A DNA stretch of 64,000 nucleotides from Roseibacillus persicicus (GTDB lineage: Bacteria > Verrucomicrobiota > Verrucomicrobiia > Verrucomicrobiales > Akkermansiaceae). Position 1 is the first letter of the stretch. Every line of letters starts with the position of its first letter. The position numbers and the translations under genes were made by a program. Location of the stretch: positions 277,695-341,694 of the forward strand of contig NZ_BMXI01000002.1 in NCBI RefSeq assembly GCF_014651675.1. Direction: 5' to 3'. Shown here piece by piece: positions 24,801 to 33,325 of this stretch. A model generated the notes under the pieces. The model was not told where the DNA came from and made no database searches. It worked only from the letters and a program-made list of their open reading frames with translations.

Positions 24801-27367
24801 AGCACGTGGTCTCTGGCAGGCTCATTAAGGCTGAAATGTGTGTCGCGAATCGTATGGGCGAGGCCGTCGAGAGAGAGACCCTTTTCAGATGAATTTTCCC
24901 TGAACTCGCAGTGGGACAGGGAGAGCCTCGAGTTGGCGAGGCACTGGATGGCCGAGTTGTTGGAATTGGGGTGATTGCGCACTTCGCAGCGATGGAGGCT
25001 GAGGGAACTGGGGTTGGATGGCGCGGATGGGTTGGTGACGCTGAGGAAAGCATTGTTGTAGCCCCCCGCATCGAAGTCGATGCCATGCAGGGCAACTTCG
25101 GAGGTAGAAAAGGAGAGGCGAAGTTCGGAGAACGTGGTGGGCTGCAGGGCTTCGATGAAAATCATGCTTCCCGTGGGGATATCCGGTACTGAACTGAACT
25201 CGATGCGAGGGGTATTGCTAATACGGATGGTGCCCCCTCGCGCGACGCTATTGATGGCGGTTTGAAGTCCCTCCTCATCGGTATCATCGAGCAAGATGGT
25301 GGGCGCAAGCTCCACCGCTCCAATATCATCGTAGTCCAAGCCCGGGAGGCCGGAGTTCGTTGTGGGGTCACCGTCCTGGAAGCTGGCGATACCCCGGGCA
25401 TCCAGGGGGGAGGCCGCCCCGCCTTGAATCGCGGCGTCGATGAGCGGCGAACCGAGCAAGGGCATGCAGGTGCGCACAAAGCCCCCGTAGTAGCCAAGGT
25501 CCGTGAGAAGAGGGTTGGCGTTCTGATAGTCAGTTCCCAGGGTGAAGCCCATGTCGCTGCCCGACTCCAGATTATCGCCATAGCTCACCGTGCCGCCCGA
25601 ACCCAATGCGATAAAGTTGTTGGGATGGCCTTCGGCAGTATTGTGAGCCACACAGACCCCTTGAAAGGCAGGATCTGCCTCTCTGACCGCAAGGGCTCCT
25701 CCCCCGGCACCGCATCCGTTCTGATAGAAAGTGCAGTGGGCAAAGTTGAAAGAGGCTGTAAATCCGTCGGCATTGATTGAGTCTTCGTAGACTGCACCTC
25801 CATTGCTGATGGCCAGGTTTTGAAAAAAGGTGCAGCGGGAGAACTGCAACTGGGCTGGGGGAGAGGAAGTCGACGAGCTGTTTTCGGCCGCGATCGCACC
25901 GCCATTTACAGCGGTATTGGCGTCGAAGGTGCAGGCATATAGTTCGCACTCCACCCCGGCGTTGGCCACGATGGCGCCGCCGTTGCTTCCCACCGCTTCA
26001 TTCTCGGCAAAGTCACAGGACGAGAGCTGAACTTCAGCTTCGCGAAGGGAGAGCGCACCGCCTACCGAGCTGCTGGAGCGATTAAGCCAAAGTTTGCATC
26101 TTTGCATTGTTAGCTTGGCGTCTGTTCTAGCAGCGATTGCTCCCCCGGCGGCGCGTGCCAGATTGCTCATGAAGTCGCATTGATGGAAGTGAGCCTCGCT
26201 TTCGGCCCCTTTGATGAAGAGGGCACCCCCTTCGTTGTTGGAAAAATTTTGGCTGTAATCGCAGTTGTTAGCGACAAGCGAGGAGTCGCCTTCGACATAA
26301 GTTGAACCTGCGGCACCGGCCGCAAATAGATTTTGACTGGCCCCGTGGGAGAAGCGAAGATCGCAGAGTGAGAGATGGCTTCCGTTCTGTATCAAGAGAT
26401 GCCTGACCTCGCCGCCGCCGTAAAAGCAAGGCCGAGCAGCGATAGTCGACCCGTCGATTGCGAGGTTGCGATTGCTGAGGGTGATGCGGGATCCTTGTCC
26501 ACCGCCAGAGGACGAGAGGTCAATCAGGGGGGCGACACTGGTGGAGAAGTCGAACTCGATGCGCCCACCATTGGGCGTATCGCGAAGAGCTTCGCGGAGC
26601 GAGGTATTGGCCCCGGGGGGATTGTCGAACTCGTCGACGATGGTGTCCACTGTGGTGACGGGGGGGCGGATGAGGTAGGCGCTGTAGGGCGGGATGCTGT
26701 TGGGGGTGTCACAGGCAATATTCAGCCCGATAGTGGCGTCGGCATTTTGGATGCCAGTTGTGGAGCCAGAGCCGGCCTCGGGGTTTCCTTTTTCAAACTG
26801 AAGAAGAATGTCAAAGTTGTCGAAGAGAAGGGCCTGGAAGGAGAAGCGGGTGCTACTGCCAGTGGCGTGATGCATGTTTTGCCAAGTGATGACGTGGACC
26901 CCGCAGGAGTGCAGGGGATGGGGTGAACTTGGGAAATATTCGTAGAGAACTTTTCCGGTTGAGGTGTCGAGTTCCAGATTGTCATTGAGCACGTAGATGC
27001 GATTGCCGCCTCCAACTGATGGAGTGGCGGGCAGGGGACAGTCGTTGGTCTCATCGTTACCCGACTCGGTCAAAAGGTCGGTGATGTAGCCGTTGCGTGA
27101 GATGCGCAAGGTCTTGGTTTGTGCGCCATAGATCCCACCCCATGGGACAGTCAGGTCGACGTTTCCGGCCGTGGCGGTGTTGTTCTCCAGCACCAGGCTT
27201 GCCTTGGGGGTGTGCTTGATGAGCTCGTAGACGGGGCCTTCTTCTTCGTCAGAGTTGATCCAAGTGTAGCCGTAGCCATCCGGACCTCCGCTGGCTGCCG
27301 GAAGGGATTGGCAGCAGAGAAGGAACCAGAGGAACAAAGTAAAAAAAGAGTGCTGATTGGGATTCAT
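21875..27367 (-). CDS. Giant secreted beta-helix protein with repeated S-L-R-E modules
   Basis: A secreted protein of about 1,830 residues. The ATG at 27367 gives a signal peptide (F-F-T-L-F-L-W-F-L-L, then P-A-A-S-G). Three large right-handed beta-helix segments each start with a D-E-x-D ... S-L-R-E module (T-S-L-R-E-A-L, D-S-L-R-E-C-L, L-S-L-R-E-A-I). The segments tend to end with an anchor-like D-x-R-G ... D-I-G-A-V-E or G-A-V-E motif, the 'choice-of-anchor Q' type. The helix coils show the ladder of small and Asn/Cys residues, with many H-C-x-F and C-x-F steps. The C-terminus has an E-D-G-L-P-A-W-W-E-L-N-H-G-L-N-P repeat and an E-E-S-E-T-L ... F-F-R-I-V-R module. It probably acts as an adhesin or polysaccharide-binding surface protein; no catalytic residue set is evident. 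Confidence 0.82.
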   Translation of the reverse strand: MNPNQHSFFTLFLWFLLCCQSLPAASGGPDGYGYTWINSDEEEGPVYELIKHTPKASLVLENNTATAGNVDLTVPWGGIYGAQTKTLRISRNGYITDLLTESGNDETNDCPLPATPSVGGGNRIYVLNDNLELDTSTGKVLYEYFPSSPHPLHSCGVHVITWQNMHHATGSSTRFSFQALLFDNFDILLQFEKGNPEAGSGSTTGIQNADATIGLNIACDTPNSIPPYSAYLIRPPVTTVDTIVDEFDNPPGANTSLREALRDTPNGGRIEFDFSTSVAPLIDLSSSGGGQGSRITLSNRNLAIDGSTIAARPCFYGGGEVRHLLIQNGSHLSLCDLRFSHGASQNLFAAGAAGSTYVEGDSSLVANNCDYSQNFSNNEGGALFIKGAESEAHFHQCDFMSNLARAAGGAIAARTDAKLTMQRCKLWLNRSSSSVGGALSLREAEVQLSSCDFAENEAVGSNGGAIVANAGVECELYACTFDANTAVNGGAIAAENSSSTSSPPAQLQFSRCTFFQNLAISNGGAVYEDSINADGFTASFNFAHCTFYQNGCGAGGGALAVREADPAFQGVCVAHNTAEGHPNNFIALGSGGTVSYGDNLESGSDMGFTLGTDYQNANPLLTDLGYYGGFVRTCMPLLGSPLIDAAIQGGAASPLDARGIASFQDGDPTTNSGLPGLDYDDIGAVELAPTILLDDTDEEGLQTAINSVARGGTIRISNTPRIEFSSVPDIPTGSMIFIEALQPTTFSELRLSFSTSEVALHGIDFDAGGYNNAFLSVTNPSAPSNPSSLSLHRCEVRNHPNSNNSAIQCLANSRLSLSHCEFRENSSEKGLSLDGLAHTIRDTHFSLNEPARDHVLVDIGSPALISRSSFIEQKIASNSSGRGALIRFTTFSRDQPIISRIRNCTFANNVLTTTAFQNYLQPSLFEIDGQSYSVPWFILFDHLTIAGNTLGGPANTSLLTASTSSYPTNFFSISNSIFSNNLVTTNLSGINSGGGNLFDSSQSGTLGSDQVDTDPLLGPLALGRNGTRHYTLQPGSPAIDSALPSTAGITDGRGTIRYIDGDSNNSVLPDVGAVEAGIPLMVTTHKDENDGGLGLGDGDSLRECLARGDFDPVSISVDPTISEIKINSEISLAGPHSLDLNLAGKDLTLIFISNALNQVSLSAESYLHLNSTALQPPRDRIAFSLSENSNLHLHDCEFETAALGYLSATGTSQALATRVRADELNFDSDAALFLTKVSADMSVENSSFTRNTSSDLSTRIFVQASTAARLFLDHCTIAENESLEGMLENTGFTRMRHCTWYRNGSNPANAGSLAHTSIKSTLFAANHGSSAFNNPNGILFSEGDNLSDLGDSFLQNSEDKTYYSARLAPLFDYDRDGVLESPPLAASPIFATTTGATDIPNNILVVNTTADENDSPAGPNLSLREAIRDLAPGGTILFDTSLNNASITLDNLALSKTLTMDATDLPSGIDLVGRAYTTSPDITIACHGIHFRDSFAESGNGGSLHLPAANLVASSCTFSGNAGFDFGGAISIGGDMMLENCTFAQLSASAQASAIKIEGGNSRISFCTFGECSSPSGGVIDLISSSSLYLYGCHFYDIARPAVSFGTDITSAFNLFSQSSVGFATATDAVGVSSAAFRPFADYGGYGPTYSYLPLTGFDNFITNIGAGVAQPPERDGRGFIRQVQNGIEPGSHEFGGEIAYGSDSESLFGDEDGLPAWWELNHGLNPTSDDDPTIDSDGDGSSLAEEFAWLTDPDDANSFFSCQMVAGPSLQWTTVPGYLYRVEESETLLSNDWDEVEVRTGNGSPETFALPIDPVTKPKNFFRIVRVSP

Positions 27368-27726
27368 GGCATTGCGGGTTAACGGATTGGGCGACTTTCT
27401 TGTGGGGCTGGTTTCTAAAAATGGGTTGTTGTCCAAGGCTCACGATGATTTGTGGGACAAATAACAAAAAAAGTTTCGATTTTCGATTCTCCGAACAAGC
27501 AGATCTCCGTCCACTCTACAATTCCAAAGCCCAGAGGTTCTGAGATAAACCGAGATTCCGAAGCGCGGGGTAGCCTGTTCGAGCTCGCCTATCTCATCCC
27601 GTCGACAGGCTTTGAATTGGCTTCGGAGTCTTTTGTTTAGCTTGATTAAATATTAGAAATCGCTAACATAGGAGCGGTTTTTCTAGGTATCTCGTTTTGA
27701 TACCAATCCCCATTCGACAACGCTCC
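27368..27726. other. Intergenic region between divergent secreted-protein genes
   Basis: About 360 bases hold the promoters of the giant beta-helix gene and the PEP-CTERM gene. The part near 27640-27700 is AT-rich (T-T-G-A-T-T-A-A-A-T-A-T-T). No credible coding frame, RNA gene or strong hairpin was found. Confidence 0.5.
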
Positions 27727-28443
27727 ATGAAAACATTCTTCTACTCATCAATCGTCGCTTCCGGACTAGTCCTTCAGGGTCAAGCGGTTTCACTTTTGAC
27801 TATTAGTGACTTCGATTACGATTTTGATAACAACGGAGGCCAGACCTATCCATTGAGTCAGGATTTCAAGGGCGTGGGGGACGTGACCTTCACCTTTTTG
27901 CCCGGCAATCCATCAGGCAATGAGAATGGGAACTACATCGCCGACTTTAGCGATGTGTCGGCTCATCCCCCTCTGCTTCGCGACGAAATCCGCTTTTTTG
28001 AGTTTACTCCCCATGCTTTGGAAGTGGCCTTTGCCATGGATTTCGCGATTCCGCTCGAGGCAGGCGATCTTCTTCTCTTCTTGGATTTTGATTTGATTGA
28101 AGAAGGGGTTTCCATCAAGGCCTTTGACCCCGCGGGCAATCCGATTACGGACCTTTCGACCTGGGCCTTCAATGAGTATCCGGGCAAGACCGGGGTGATG
28201 GACAATAGCCACCAATGGGACGCTGGGACCGCCCGGATCTCCACTGATGCTGCAATTGCCGGGAATGTGGAGCTGCCGCTGGCGACTTTGACGGTCGATC
28301 AACCAGTGGGGCGTCTGGAATACACGATGAGCTATGCGACCGGGGGGGGAACCAGCTTTCAAGTGGCAACGATTGTCCCGGAACCCAGCAGTGTGTCGCT
28401 CTTGGCTTGTCTTGGTCTATCTCTTTTCCGGAGAAAGCGTTAG
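27727..28443 (+). CDS. PEP-CTERM sorting-domain protein
   Basis: A 238-residue exported protein from the ATG at 27727. A signal peptide (T-F-F-Y-S-S-I-V-A-S-G-L-V-L-Q-G-Q-A) is followed by a beta-sandwich-like body rich in Phe and Asp. The C-terminus is a textbook PEP-CTERM tail: V-P-E-P-S-S, a hydrophobic segment, and R-R-K-R. Such tails are processed by exosortase, and the proteins are linked with exopolysaccharide and the outer surface. No exosortase gene lies in this window. The gene is followed by a strong terminator, so it is monocistronic. Confidence 0.85.
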   Translation: MKTFFYSSIVASGLVLQGQAVSLLTISDFDYDFDNNGGQTYPLSQDFKGVGDVTFTFLPGNPSGNENGNYIADFSDVSAHPPLLRDEIRFFEFTPHALEVAFAMDFAIPLEAGDLLLFLDFDLIEEGVSIKAFDPAGNPITDLSTWAFNEYPGKTGVMDNSHQWDAGTARISTDAAIAGNVELPLATLTVDQPVGRLEYTMSYATGGGTSFQVATIVPEPSSVSLLACLGLSLFRRKR

Positions 28444-28474
28444 GAGCAGAGTGAAGGTCGAAATTTTTCGATAG

Positions 28475-28510
28475 AAAAGGGGCAAAGGCGACCAAGCCTT
28501 TGCCCCTTTT
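28475..28510 (+). terminator. Strong rho-independent terminator
   Basis: A perfect 15-base stem AAAAGGGGCAAAGGC / GCCTTTGCCCCTTTT encloses a six-base loop 30 bases after the PEP-CTERM gene. It has U-rich 3' sequence on the plus strand and is also symmetrical for the minus strand. Confidence 0.9.
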
Positions 28511-28589
28511 ATTGGATTGTCCCGGAAATTTTTCGGCCGTTCGGCTGTCGGTTTTGACAAAATTTAGCATTTACCGTTCCAACTGCTTT

Positions 28590-28618
28590 AGGCTTGGGAA
28601 AAAATGGTTCCCAAGCCT
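28590..28618 (-). terminator. Hairpin between convergent genes, likely terminator
   Basis: An 11-base perfect stem AGGCTTGGGAA / TTCCCAAGCCT encloses a seven-base loop. It lies about 100 bases downstream of the minus-strand outer-membrane protein gene. It lacks a long T tract, so it may be a terminator for that gene or simply a stable transcript end. Confidence 0.55.
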
Positions 28619-28714
28619 GCATTGAACGAGCGTTCAGCTGCCGGTTGGGATGCTGGGAAGACCTCTCGGCCTCTCGGTCGAACGGGAAGCGCGATGAGCA
28701 ACAGCTCTGTTGAA

Positions 28715-29572
28715 TCAGAAGCGCCAGGTCAGAAGGGACTGCACCGAGAGGTCGGCTGAATCCGGGGTCAGTCCGGTTGCGGTGCCGAGGGTGATGGAAA
28801 AGGAGTCGTTGGGGTAGAAAGTGGAGGTGAGATAGAGGAGGTGTTCACCATTGCTGTCGAAGTCCCCGGTGGCCTCGAGTCCTGCGGAGAAGAGCTCGTT
28901 GAAGCGGTGGCGATAGGCGAGCGCGTAACCAAAGGCGGGGTCGCCATCCTCGGGAAACACCGCGATTAAGTTGCTCGCGATCTTGTCGCGCTCTCCCAGC
29001 TCCAGCTCCGCGATCAGCCGGAGAAAGCCATGGCTCTCCCCGTGCCGGTGGATGCCATCATGCGAGTGGCCATCTTCATCATGAGAGTGGTTGAGGCGTT
29101 CCTCGTTGGCGAGGAGGCAGGCTTGATAAAGAGCGGGAATGCCGATGAGGCTCGAGCAATCTTGTAGGGCCAAGTCGCCTCCGTGGGAATGGTTGCTACT
29201 TGTCCCTCTGGTCGGGATTTCCCAGCCTAACGCGAATCCCAGTGACAGCGACGAGTGCTCGCCCCACTCCAGTTTGGCTCCATTCCATTGTAAGGTTGGA
29301 GTGATAGATTCGCTGGCCCATTGTCCGCTTCCCTCGTCGCCGATGCGGTACGAGGCGCCGGCCGTGAACCCGCCGGGCAGCCCCAGGGTGAAGCCCTGCA
29401 GGAGAGAGATTTCTTCTTCGCTACCTTGCTTGCTGTAGTCGAATCCACTCGTGCTGAAAAGCTGCCAAGGGTGCGGAGTCGCCGTGTCCAGAGTGACGAG
29501 AAAATCTTGTCCGTGATGACCGAATACAACGGTCGCGGAGGCAATGAAAAAGAGTGGAGCAGTGGTTTTCAT
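28715..29572 (-). CDS. Outer-membrane beta-barrel protein with His-rich loop
   Basis: A 285-residue exported protein; the ATG at 29572 opens a signal peptide (T-A-P-L-F-F-I-A-S-A-T-V-V-F-G). The mature protein starts H-H-G-Q-D-F-L. Alternating hydrophobic strands (F-T-A-G-A-S-Y-R-I, L-S-L-G-F-A-L-G-W, F-G-Y-A-L-A-Y-R-H) and the terminal Phe of L-L-T-W-R-F mark an outer-membrane barrel. A His/Asp-rich loop around residues 165-185 (N-H-S-H-D-E-D-G-H-S-H-D-G-I-H-R-H-G) is a likely metal-binding site. It is the last of four minus-strand genes that include a Cys-motif membrane protein and a di-haem cytochrome, so metal transport or sensing is plausible but not proven. Confidence 0.72.
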   Translation of the reverse strand: MKTTAPLFFIASATVVFGHHGQDFLVTLDTATPHPWQLFSTSGFDYSKQGSEEEISLLQGFTLGLPGGFTAGASYRIGDEGSGQWASESITPTLQWNGAKLEWGEHSSLSLGFALGWEIPTRGTSSNHSHGGDLALQDCSSLIGIPALYQACLLANEERLNHSHDEDGHSHDGIHRHGESHGFLRLIAELELGERDKIASNLIAVFPEDGDPAFGYALAYRHRFNELFSAGLEATGDFDSNGEHLLYLTSTFYPNDSFSITLGTATGLTPDSADLSVQSLLTWRF

Positions 29573-29604
29573 AGAGCGATAGAAAAAGAAGGATGGAGAG
29601 AAAG

Positions 29605-29639
29605 CAGGGGGAAGGATGAGGTGTGCCTCCTTCCCCCTG
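29605..29639 (-). terminator. Terminator-like hairpin after the PEP-CTERM gene
   Basis: A perfect 12-base stem CAGGGGGAAGGA / TCCTTCCCCCTG with an 11-base loop lies 15 bases after the stop of the minus-strand PEP-CTERM gene and before the barrel gene. It has no T run, so it may reduce rather than stop transcription into the barrel gene. Confidence 0.65.
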
Positions 29640-29653
29640 ATGAATGCCAATGA

Positions 29654-30325
29654 CTATCTTCGGCGGCGAAGCAAGCCGATGGAGCTAATCGCGATGAGCA
29701 CAAGGCTGCTGGGCTCGGGGATAGCCGCTGCGCTGATGGTGGCACTGTAGTCCGTGGGGAGAGCGGTTAGGCCAACCTGCGAAGCGGTGTTGCCACCCAT
29801 TGCAAAGGTGTAGCTTCCCGCGGTCAGCGTGAAGGATTGGCTAGCACTGGATTCGGTCGTGTTGTCGACGTGTCCAACGTATTCCAACACAATGGCGTCG
29901 GGATGAATCTGGGTATCTGCGATGTTGTTAAAGATGTGACGGTCCTCATTGACCGCATCTCCATCATTCAAATCAGAGATGTCGGAGATTCCCCGATACA
30001 AGGTGAAGGAGGGAAAGAGGCTTTCCGCGTTGGCGCTATTGGGCCCATCCGTCACCCGGTTCAGTTCGAAGGTAATCAGCGCGTCGGTGGTCAGAGTGAG
30101 CTCGAACCAATCCGCAGTGTGCCGCCAACCCACGTTGCTGCCCAAGTCGGTATCATGCCAAGCCCATGAGCTGAAGTCGCCGGAGAAGCTGGTGCTGTCA
30201 CCGGCAGCCATCGTGGCGTTCCAGAAGTTGGAGTGAGCACCGGCTGCTGCGCCGGGGTTGGTGGTGACGACCGCAGCTTGAGAAGCGACCGCCGATGTGA
30301 GAAGGATGATTGTTTTTAGTTTCAT
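29654..30325 (-). CDS. PEP-CTERM sorting-domain protein
   Basis: A 223-residue exported protein from the ATG at 30325 (signal I-I-L-L-T-S-A-V-A-S-Q-A-A). The body resembles a pre-peptidase C-terminal type beta-sandwich: W-F-E-L-T-L-T-T-D-A-L-I-T-F-E-L near 85, and F-T-L-T-A-G-S-Y-T-F-A-M-G-G near 185. The C-terminus is I-P-E-P-S-S, a hydrophobic segment and L-L-R-R-R-R, so it should be processed by an exosortase. It lies 32 bases after the beta-propeller di-haem cytochrome gene and probably shares its transcript. No metal ligand pattern is evident. Confidence 0.83.
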   Translation of the reverse strand: MKLKTIILLTSAVASQAAVVTTNPGAAAGAHSNFWNATMAAGDSTSFSGDFSSWAWHDTDLGSNVGWRHTADWFELTLTTDALITFELNRVTDGPNSANAESLFPSFTLYRGISDISDLNDGDAVNEDRHIFNNIADTQIHPDAIVLEYVGHVDNTTESSASQSFTLTAGSYTFAMGGNTASQVGLTALPTDYSATISAAAIPEPSSLVLIAISSIGLLRRRR

Positions 30326-30357
30326 TGTCGTGTTCGTATTTTCGTTTTTTTGAATTC

Positions 30358-32970
30358 CTACCAATTGCGTTGCAGGCGGAAGAAAGCGTTTTCGTCATCA
30401 GGTCCCGGCACCGTAGTCAATGTGTCCGATTGGGTTGCGGGTGCGGTGTGGGGCGACCAGAGAGAGAGGTTGTTGCTCTTCTGGAGGTGCCACCCTGAAA
30501 ATTCACGAGACCAGGCGAGCTCTCGATCCGTGTCGATGGTGAGCTCGGGGAGCGCTTCCTCCCGGTCGGCTATCTGGTTGTTGTTTCGGTCGGTGGAAAA
30601 GCGGCTTGCGCTTCCCAAGGGGACTCCTGTCGCGATGAGAACGTCACCACTTTGCATCTCCTCATAGAGCTCCGAAAAGGTCTGTGGGATGACGCTGTTG
30701 GAATCGGACTCATACTTTTCGGACTGCGGATTGAAGCGGAAACTCCGCCGCTCACCTTGGAAGGTCCCCCTGAGAACGAGGTCTGAACTGGCAAAGTCAC
30801 CGAGGGTTTGATTTTGCAAAGTGATGAGTTCTTGGAGCTCTTCCACACGGAACCCCGCATCCTTGCGAAAGGTGACTTGGGCACCGACGGAGGGAGCGGT
30901 TCCGGTGTCGAAGGAAAGCAGGAAGGCTGTGAGGTCGAGCTTCTCTTGGTCCCTCACTGCCTGCGGTCTCGAGGGCTCGTCGAGTATGTGCAATGAGTAA
31001 GGGTGTACGATGGGAAAGTCCTTTGCGCTGCCGCTGCCGTCGGAGAGCATCCCAAATCCGGTGATGCTGGTCTCCCCGCTGGCCGTGTTGAAGAATTGGC
31101 GCTGGTAAAGGGTGCGGAGCGGAGGGTCTTTGAGCGCTTGGAAGGAGCTCACCGTGCTCGGGAGATCGAGATTGTTGCTGGTGCCGGAGGGGAGGCTGTG
31201 ACACTCGATGCAGTGGTTGTCAAACTTGGCGAAGACTGCCACGCCAGCCAGAGGGTCACCCCCATTGATCTCGTCCGGAGGGCTGCGGTCGAGGTTGAGA
31301 TTGGGGTTGGGATGGTGATTGAGAGTGAGGAGGTAGTTGGCCACTTTATCCATGTCTTGACTAGCCAAGCGACTTCCTCCCATCAGGTTGGGGAAGGTGG
31401 AGTTGAAGGACTGGATGGAGGCCTTGTCTCCGCGCCAGTGAAGTTTGGTCTGATCTCGCAATCCTATTAGGGTTTGCGTGGTCATCGGACCTTTCATGGG
31501 ATGGAGGGAATGGTTTACGGCGGTGTCGTAAAGGTGCACCGAGCGGAGAAAGCCGGTGACAGTGAGCATCGAGCCGGTCGGGTCTCCCAGATCCCACGCC
31601 ATGCCGTCGCGCTCCAGGTCCAAGTGACAAGTGGCGCACGAGACCGAGCCATTTCCGGACAAGCGGGCGTCTTGCAAAAATGCACGACCCATCTTGAGGT
31701 CGGGGTCGAGATCGGGAAAAGAAGCGAGGTCTACTTCGCCCACGACAAGGTGGCTTGTCGTATTAATGATGCTGAGAGTGTGGGAGAGCTTGTTGTAGCT
31801 GTAGAGAAAGGGAGCGCTGGGATGGAGCGCCAGACCGCGTGGTCCGCGAACTGTCTGACCGTCGCGAGGAGCTGCCGGTGCGTCGAGGGCCCGCAGATCA
31901 ATGCGCTGGAGAATGGTCGCGGTATCGGTATCCACCAGAGCCAGACGGTCGGAACCATAGGCTGCCAGCCAGACTTGATCGTCTTCCGCGGCGAGGAGTG
32001 CCATGGGTTGGGCTAGCGCACTGGCGGCAGAGCTGCTCTCGATGAGAGGGAAAGTGAGGTCGGGGTCGTCATTGAGATCGAGTTGGCTGACTCCACTGGA
32101 ACTGATGTTCGCCAGCCGGCTTCTCGCGAAGCGGGACCGGAGCTCGGGCTCGAAGGAAATCAGGTTGCGGGCTTCGGAATTGGCGGCTGCCAGCGAGCCG
32201 TTTTCCAGTGTGGTGAGTGCGAGAATGTTGGTGCCGATTCCACCCTGATAGACAACCGAATCGGTCGCTACCGCGATGGTTGCGATATCGTGATCGAGCA
32301 CCGTGTAGTCGATGGCCGGATCGTCGATTGAAACAATCTGGGCCACTTGCGGCGGAGCGGGAAGAGCAGGGTTGGCGTATTCCGGAACGGTCTGGGCCGG
32401 TGCTTCGGTACGAGGCAGAATGGTGGTGCCGTTGCTGGTGTGCTGGAAGCCGACATGAATCTGTGTGCCATCGGCGGACGGGGTGATGGCGCGGGGAAGG
32501 AGTCCTTCCAGAGCGAGGGTGTTGGTTTTTTCCCGCGTGACGACATTGAAGACTTCCACCGAGTTGTCTCGTGAACAAGTGACGTAGGCTTTCCCTTGCG
32601 AGAATGCGACATCGGCCGGTTCATCCCCAGTGTGAATGGTGGCAATGGTGTTATTGTTAGAAAGGGAAACGATGGAAATGGTATCGGAGAGCTCGTTCAC
32701 GACCCATGCCTCGTCGTCATTCAAGAGCCGCACGCTGACCGGCACCAGTCCCACTGGAATCTCGGAAATGAGGAGGGGCTGGACATGTTCGGCGGGGCCA
32801 ACCGCGAACACTGATAGACGACCCTCTGCGGGATTGACCGCCAGAAGCCGGGAACCATCCGAAGTGATCGTCAGGGGGTGAACGGGCCGGGGCTCGAAGG
32901 TGCTGTCGGCGCGGGCCAGCGAGAGACCGAGTGCGCAGAGAAGTAGGGTGGTTTTGAATAAAGTGGGCAT
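30358..32970 (-). CDS. Secreted beta-propeller (YVTN-type) and di-haem cytochrome c peroxidase-like fusion
   Basis: An 870-residue exported protein (signal T-L-L-L-C-A-L-G-L-S-L-A-R-A). The first ~400 residues form YVTN/lactonase-like propeller repeats (V-A-F-S-Q-G-K-A-Y-V-T-C-S, I-T-P-S-A-D-G-T-Q-I-H-V-G). Next comes a MauG/cytochrome c peroxidase-like part with two haem sites: S-C-A-T-C-H near residue 445 and H-C-I-E-C-H near 587. The C-terminus carries the module W-H-L-Q-K-S-N-N-L-S-L-W ... F-F-R-L-Q-R-N-W. Such fusions catalyse periplasmic redox chemistry, for instance protein-residue oxidation or peroxide reduction; the substrate is not known. Neighbours downstream on the same strand are a PEP-CTERM protein and a His-rich barrel. 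Confidence 0.83.
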   Translation of the reverse strand: MPTLFKTTLLLCALGLSLARADSTFEPRPVHPLTITSDGSRLLAVNPAEGRLSVFAVGPAEHVQPLLISEIPVGLVPVSVRLLNDDEAWVVNELSDTISIVSLSNNNTIATIHTGDEPADVAFSQGKAYVTCSRDNSVEVFNVVTREKTNTLALEGLLPRAITPSADGTQIHVGFQHTSNGTTILPRTEAPAQTVPEYANPALPAPPQVAQIVSIDDPAIDYTVLDHDIATIAVATDSVVYQGGIGTNILALTTLENGSLAAANSEARNLISFEPELRSRFARSRLANISSSGVSQLDLNDDPDLTFPLIESSSAASALAQPMALLAAEDDQVWLAAYGSDRLALVDTDTATILQRIDLRALDAPAAPRDGQTVRGPRGLALHPSAPFLYSYNKLSHTLSIINTTSHLVVGEVDLASFPDLDPDLKMGRAFLQDARLSGNGSVSCATCHLDLERDGMAWDLGDPTGSMLTVTGFLRSVHLYDTAVNHSLHPMKGPMTTQTLIGLRDQTKLHWRGDKASIQSFNSTFPNLMGGSRLASQDMDKVANYLLTLNHHPNPNLNLDRSPPDEINGGDPLAGVAVFAKFDNHCIECHSLPSGTSNNLDLPSTVSSFQALKDPPLRTLYQRQFFNTASGETSITGFGMLSDGSGSAKDFPIVHPYSLHILDEPSRPQAVRDQEKLDLTAFLLSFDTGTAPSVGAQVTFRKDAGFRVEELQELITLQNQTLGDFASSDLVLRGTFQGERRSFRFNPQSEKYESDSNSVIPQTFSELYEEMQSGDVLIATGVPLGSASRFSTDRNNNQIADREEALPELTIDTDRELAWSREFSGWHLQKSNNLSLWSPHTAPATQSDTLTTVPGPDDENAFFRLQRNW

Positions 32971-33325
32971 GACTAGTTAAAGGAGTTTCCCCAGTAGAGC
33001 CCAGAGGGCCCTCTCCTGAGGAGAAGTTGAAGAGAGAGAAGGAACCGTGGTGGATCCTTGGGCGCAGGGAACCATTGAGGATGGTTTCAAGAATCCGGGC
33101 CACTGAGCGCGGACTGCCTGATGCTTTGGTTTCCGGATGCCGAATTCGCGCAATCGCTACGACGCTTCAAAAGCAATTGTTAGAGGTCTTGCCCGCCAAG
33201 GACGAAGGCGTCAGAACTCGTGAATAACCGGCTCCATTGAAGAGCGCATGGCGGTCGCAAAAATCCAGACCCGAGGGGGCCTTGGGATTGGGCTCAAGAC
33301 AGATCTGTTGCCAGAAACCAACCGG
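32971..33325. other. Intergenic region upstream of the cytochrome fusion gene
   Basis: About 355 bases between two minus-strand genes. No plausible coding frame, RNA gene or strong hairpin was found. The region probably holds the promoter of the cytochrome fusion gene, or is a long untranslated spacer if the small Cys-motif gene is co-transcribed. Confidence 0.4.
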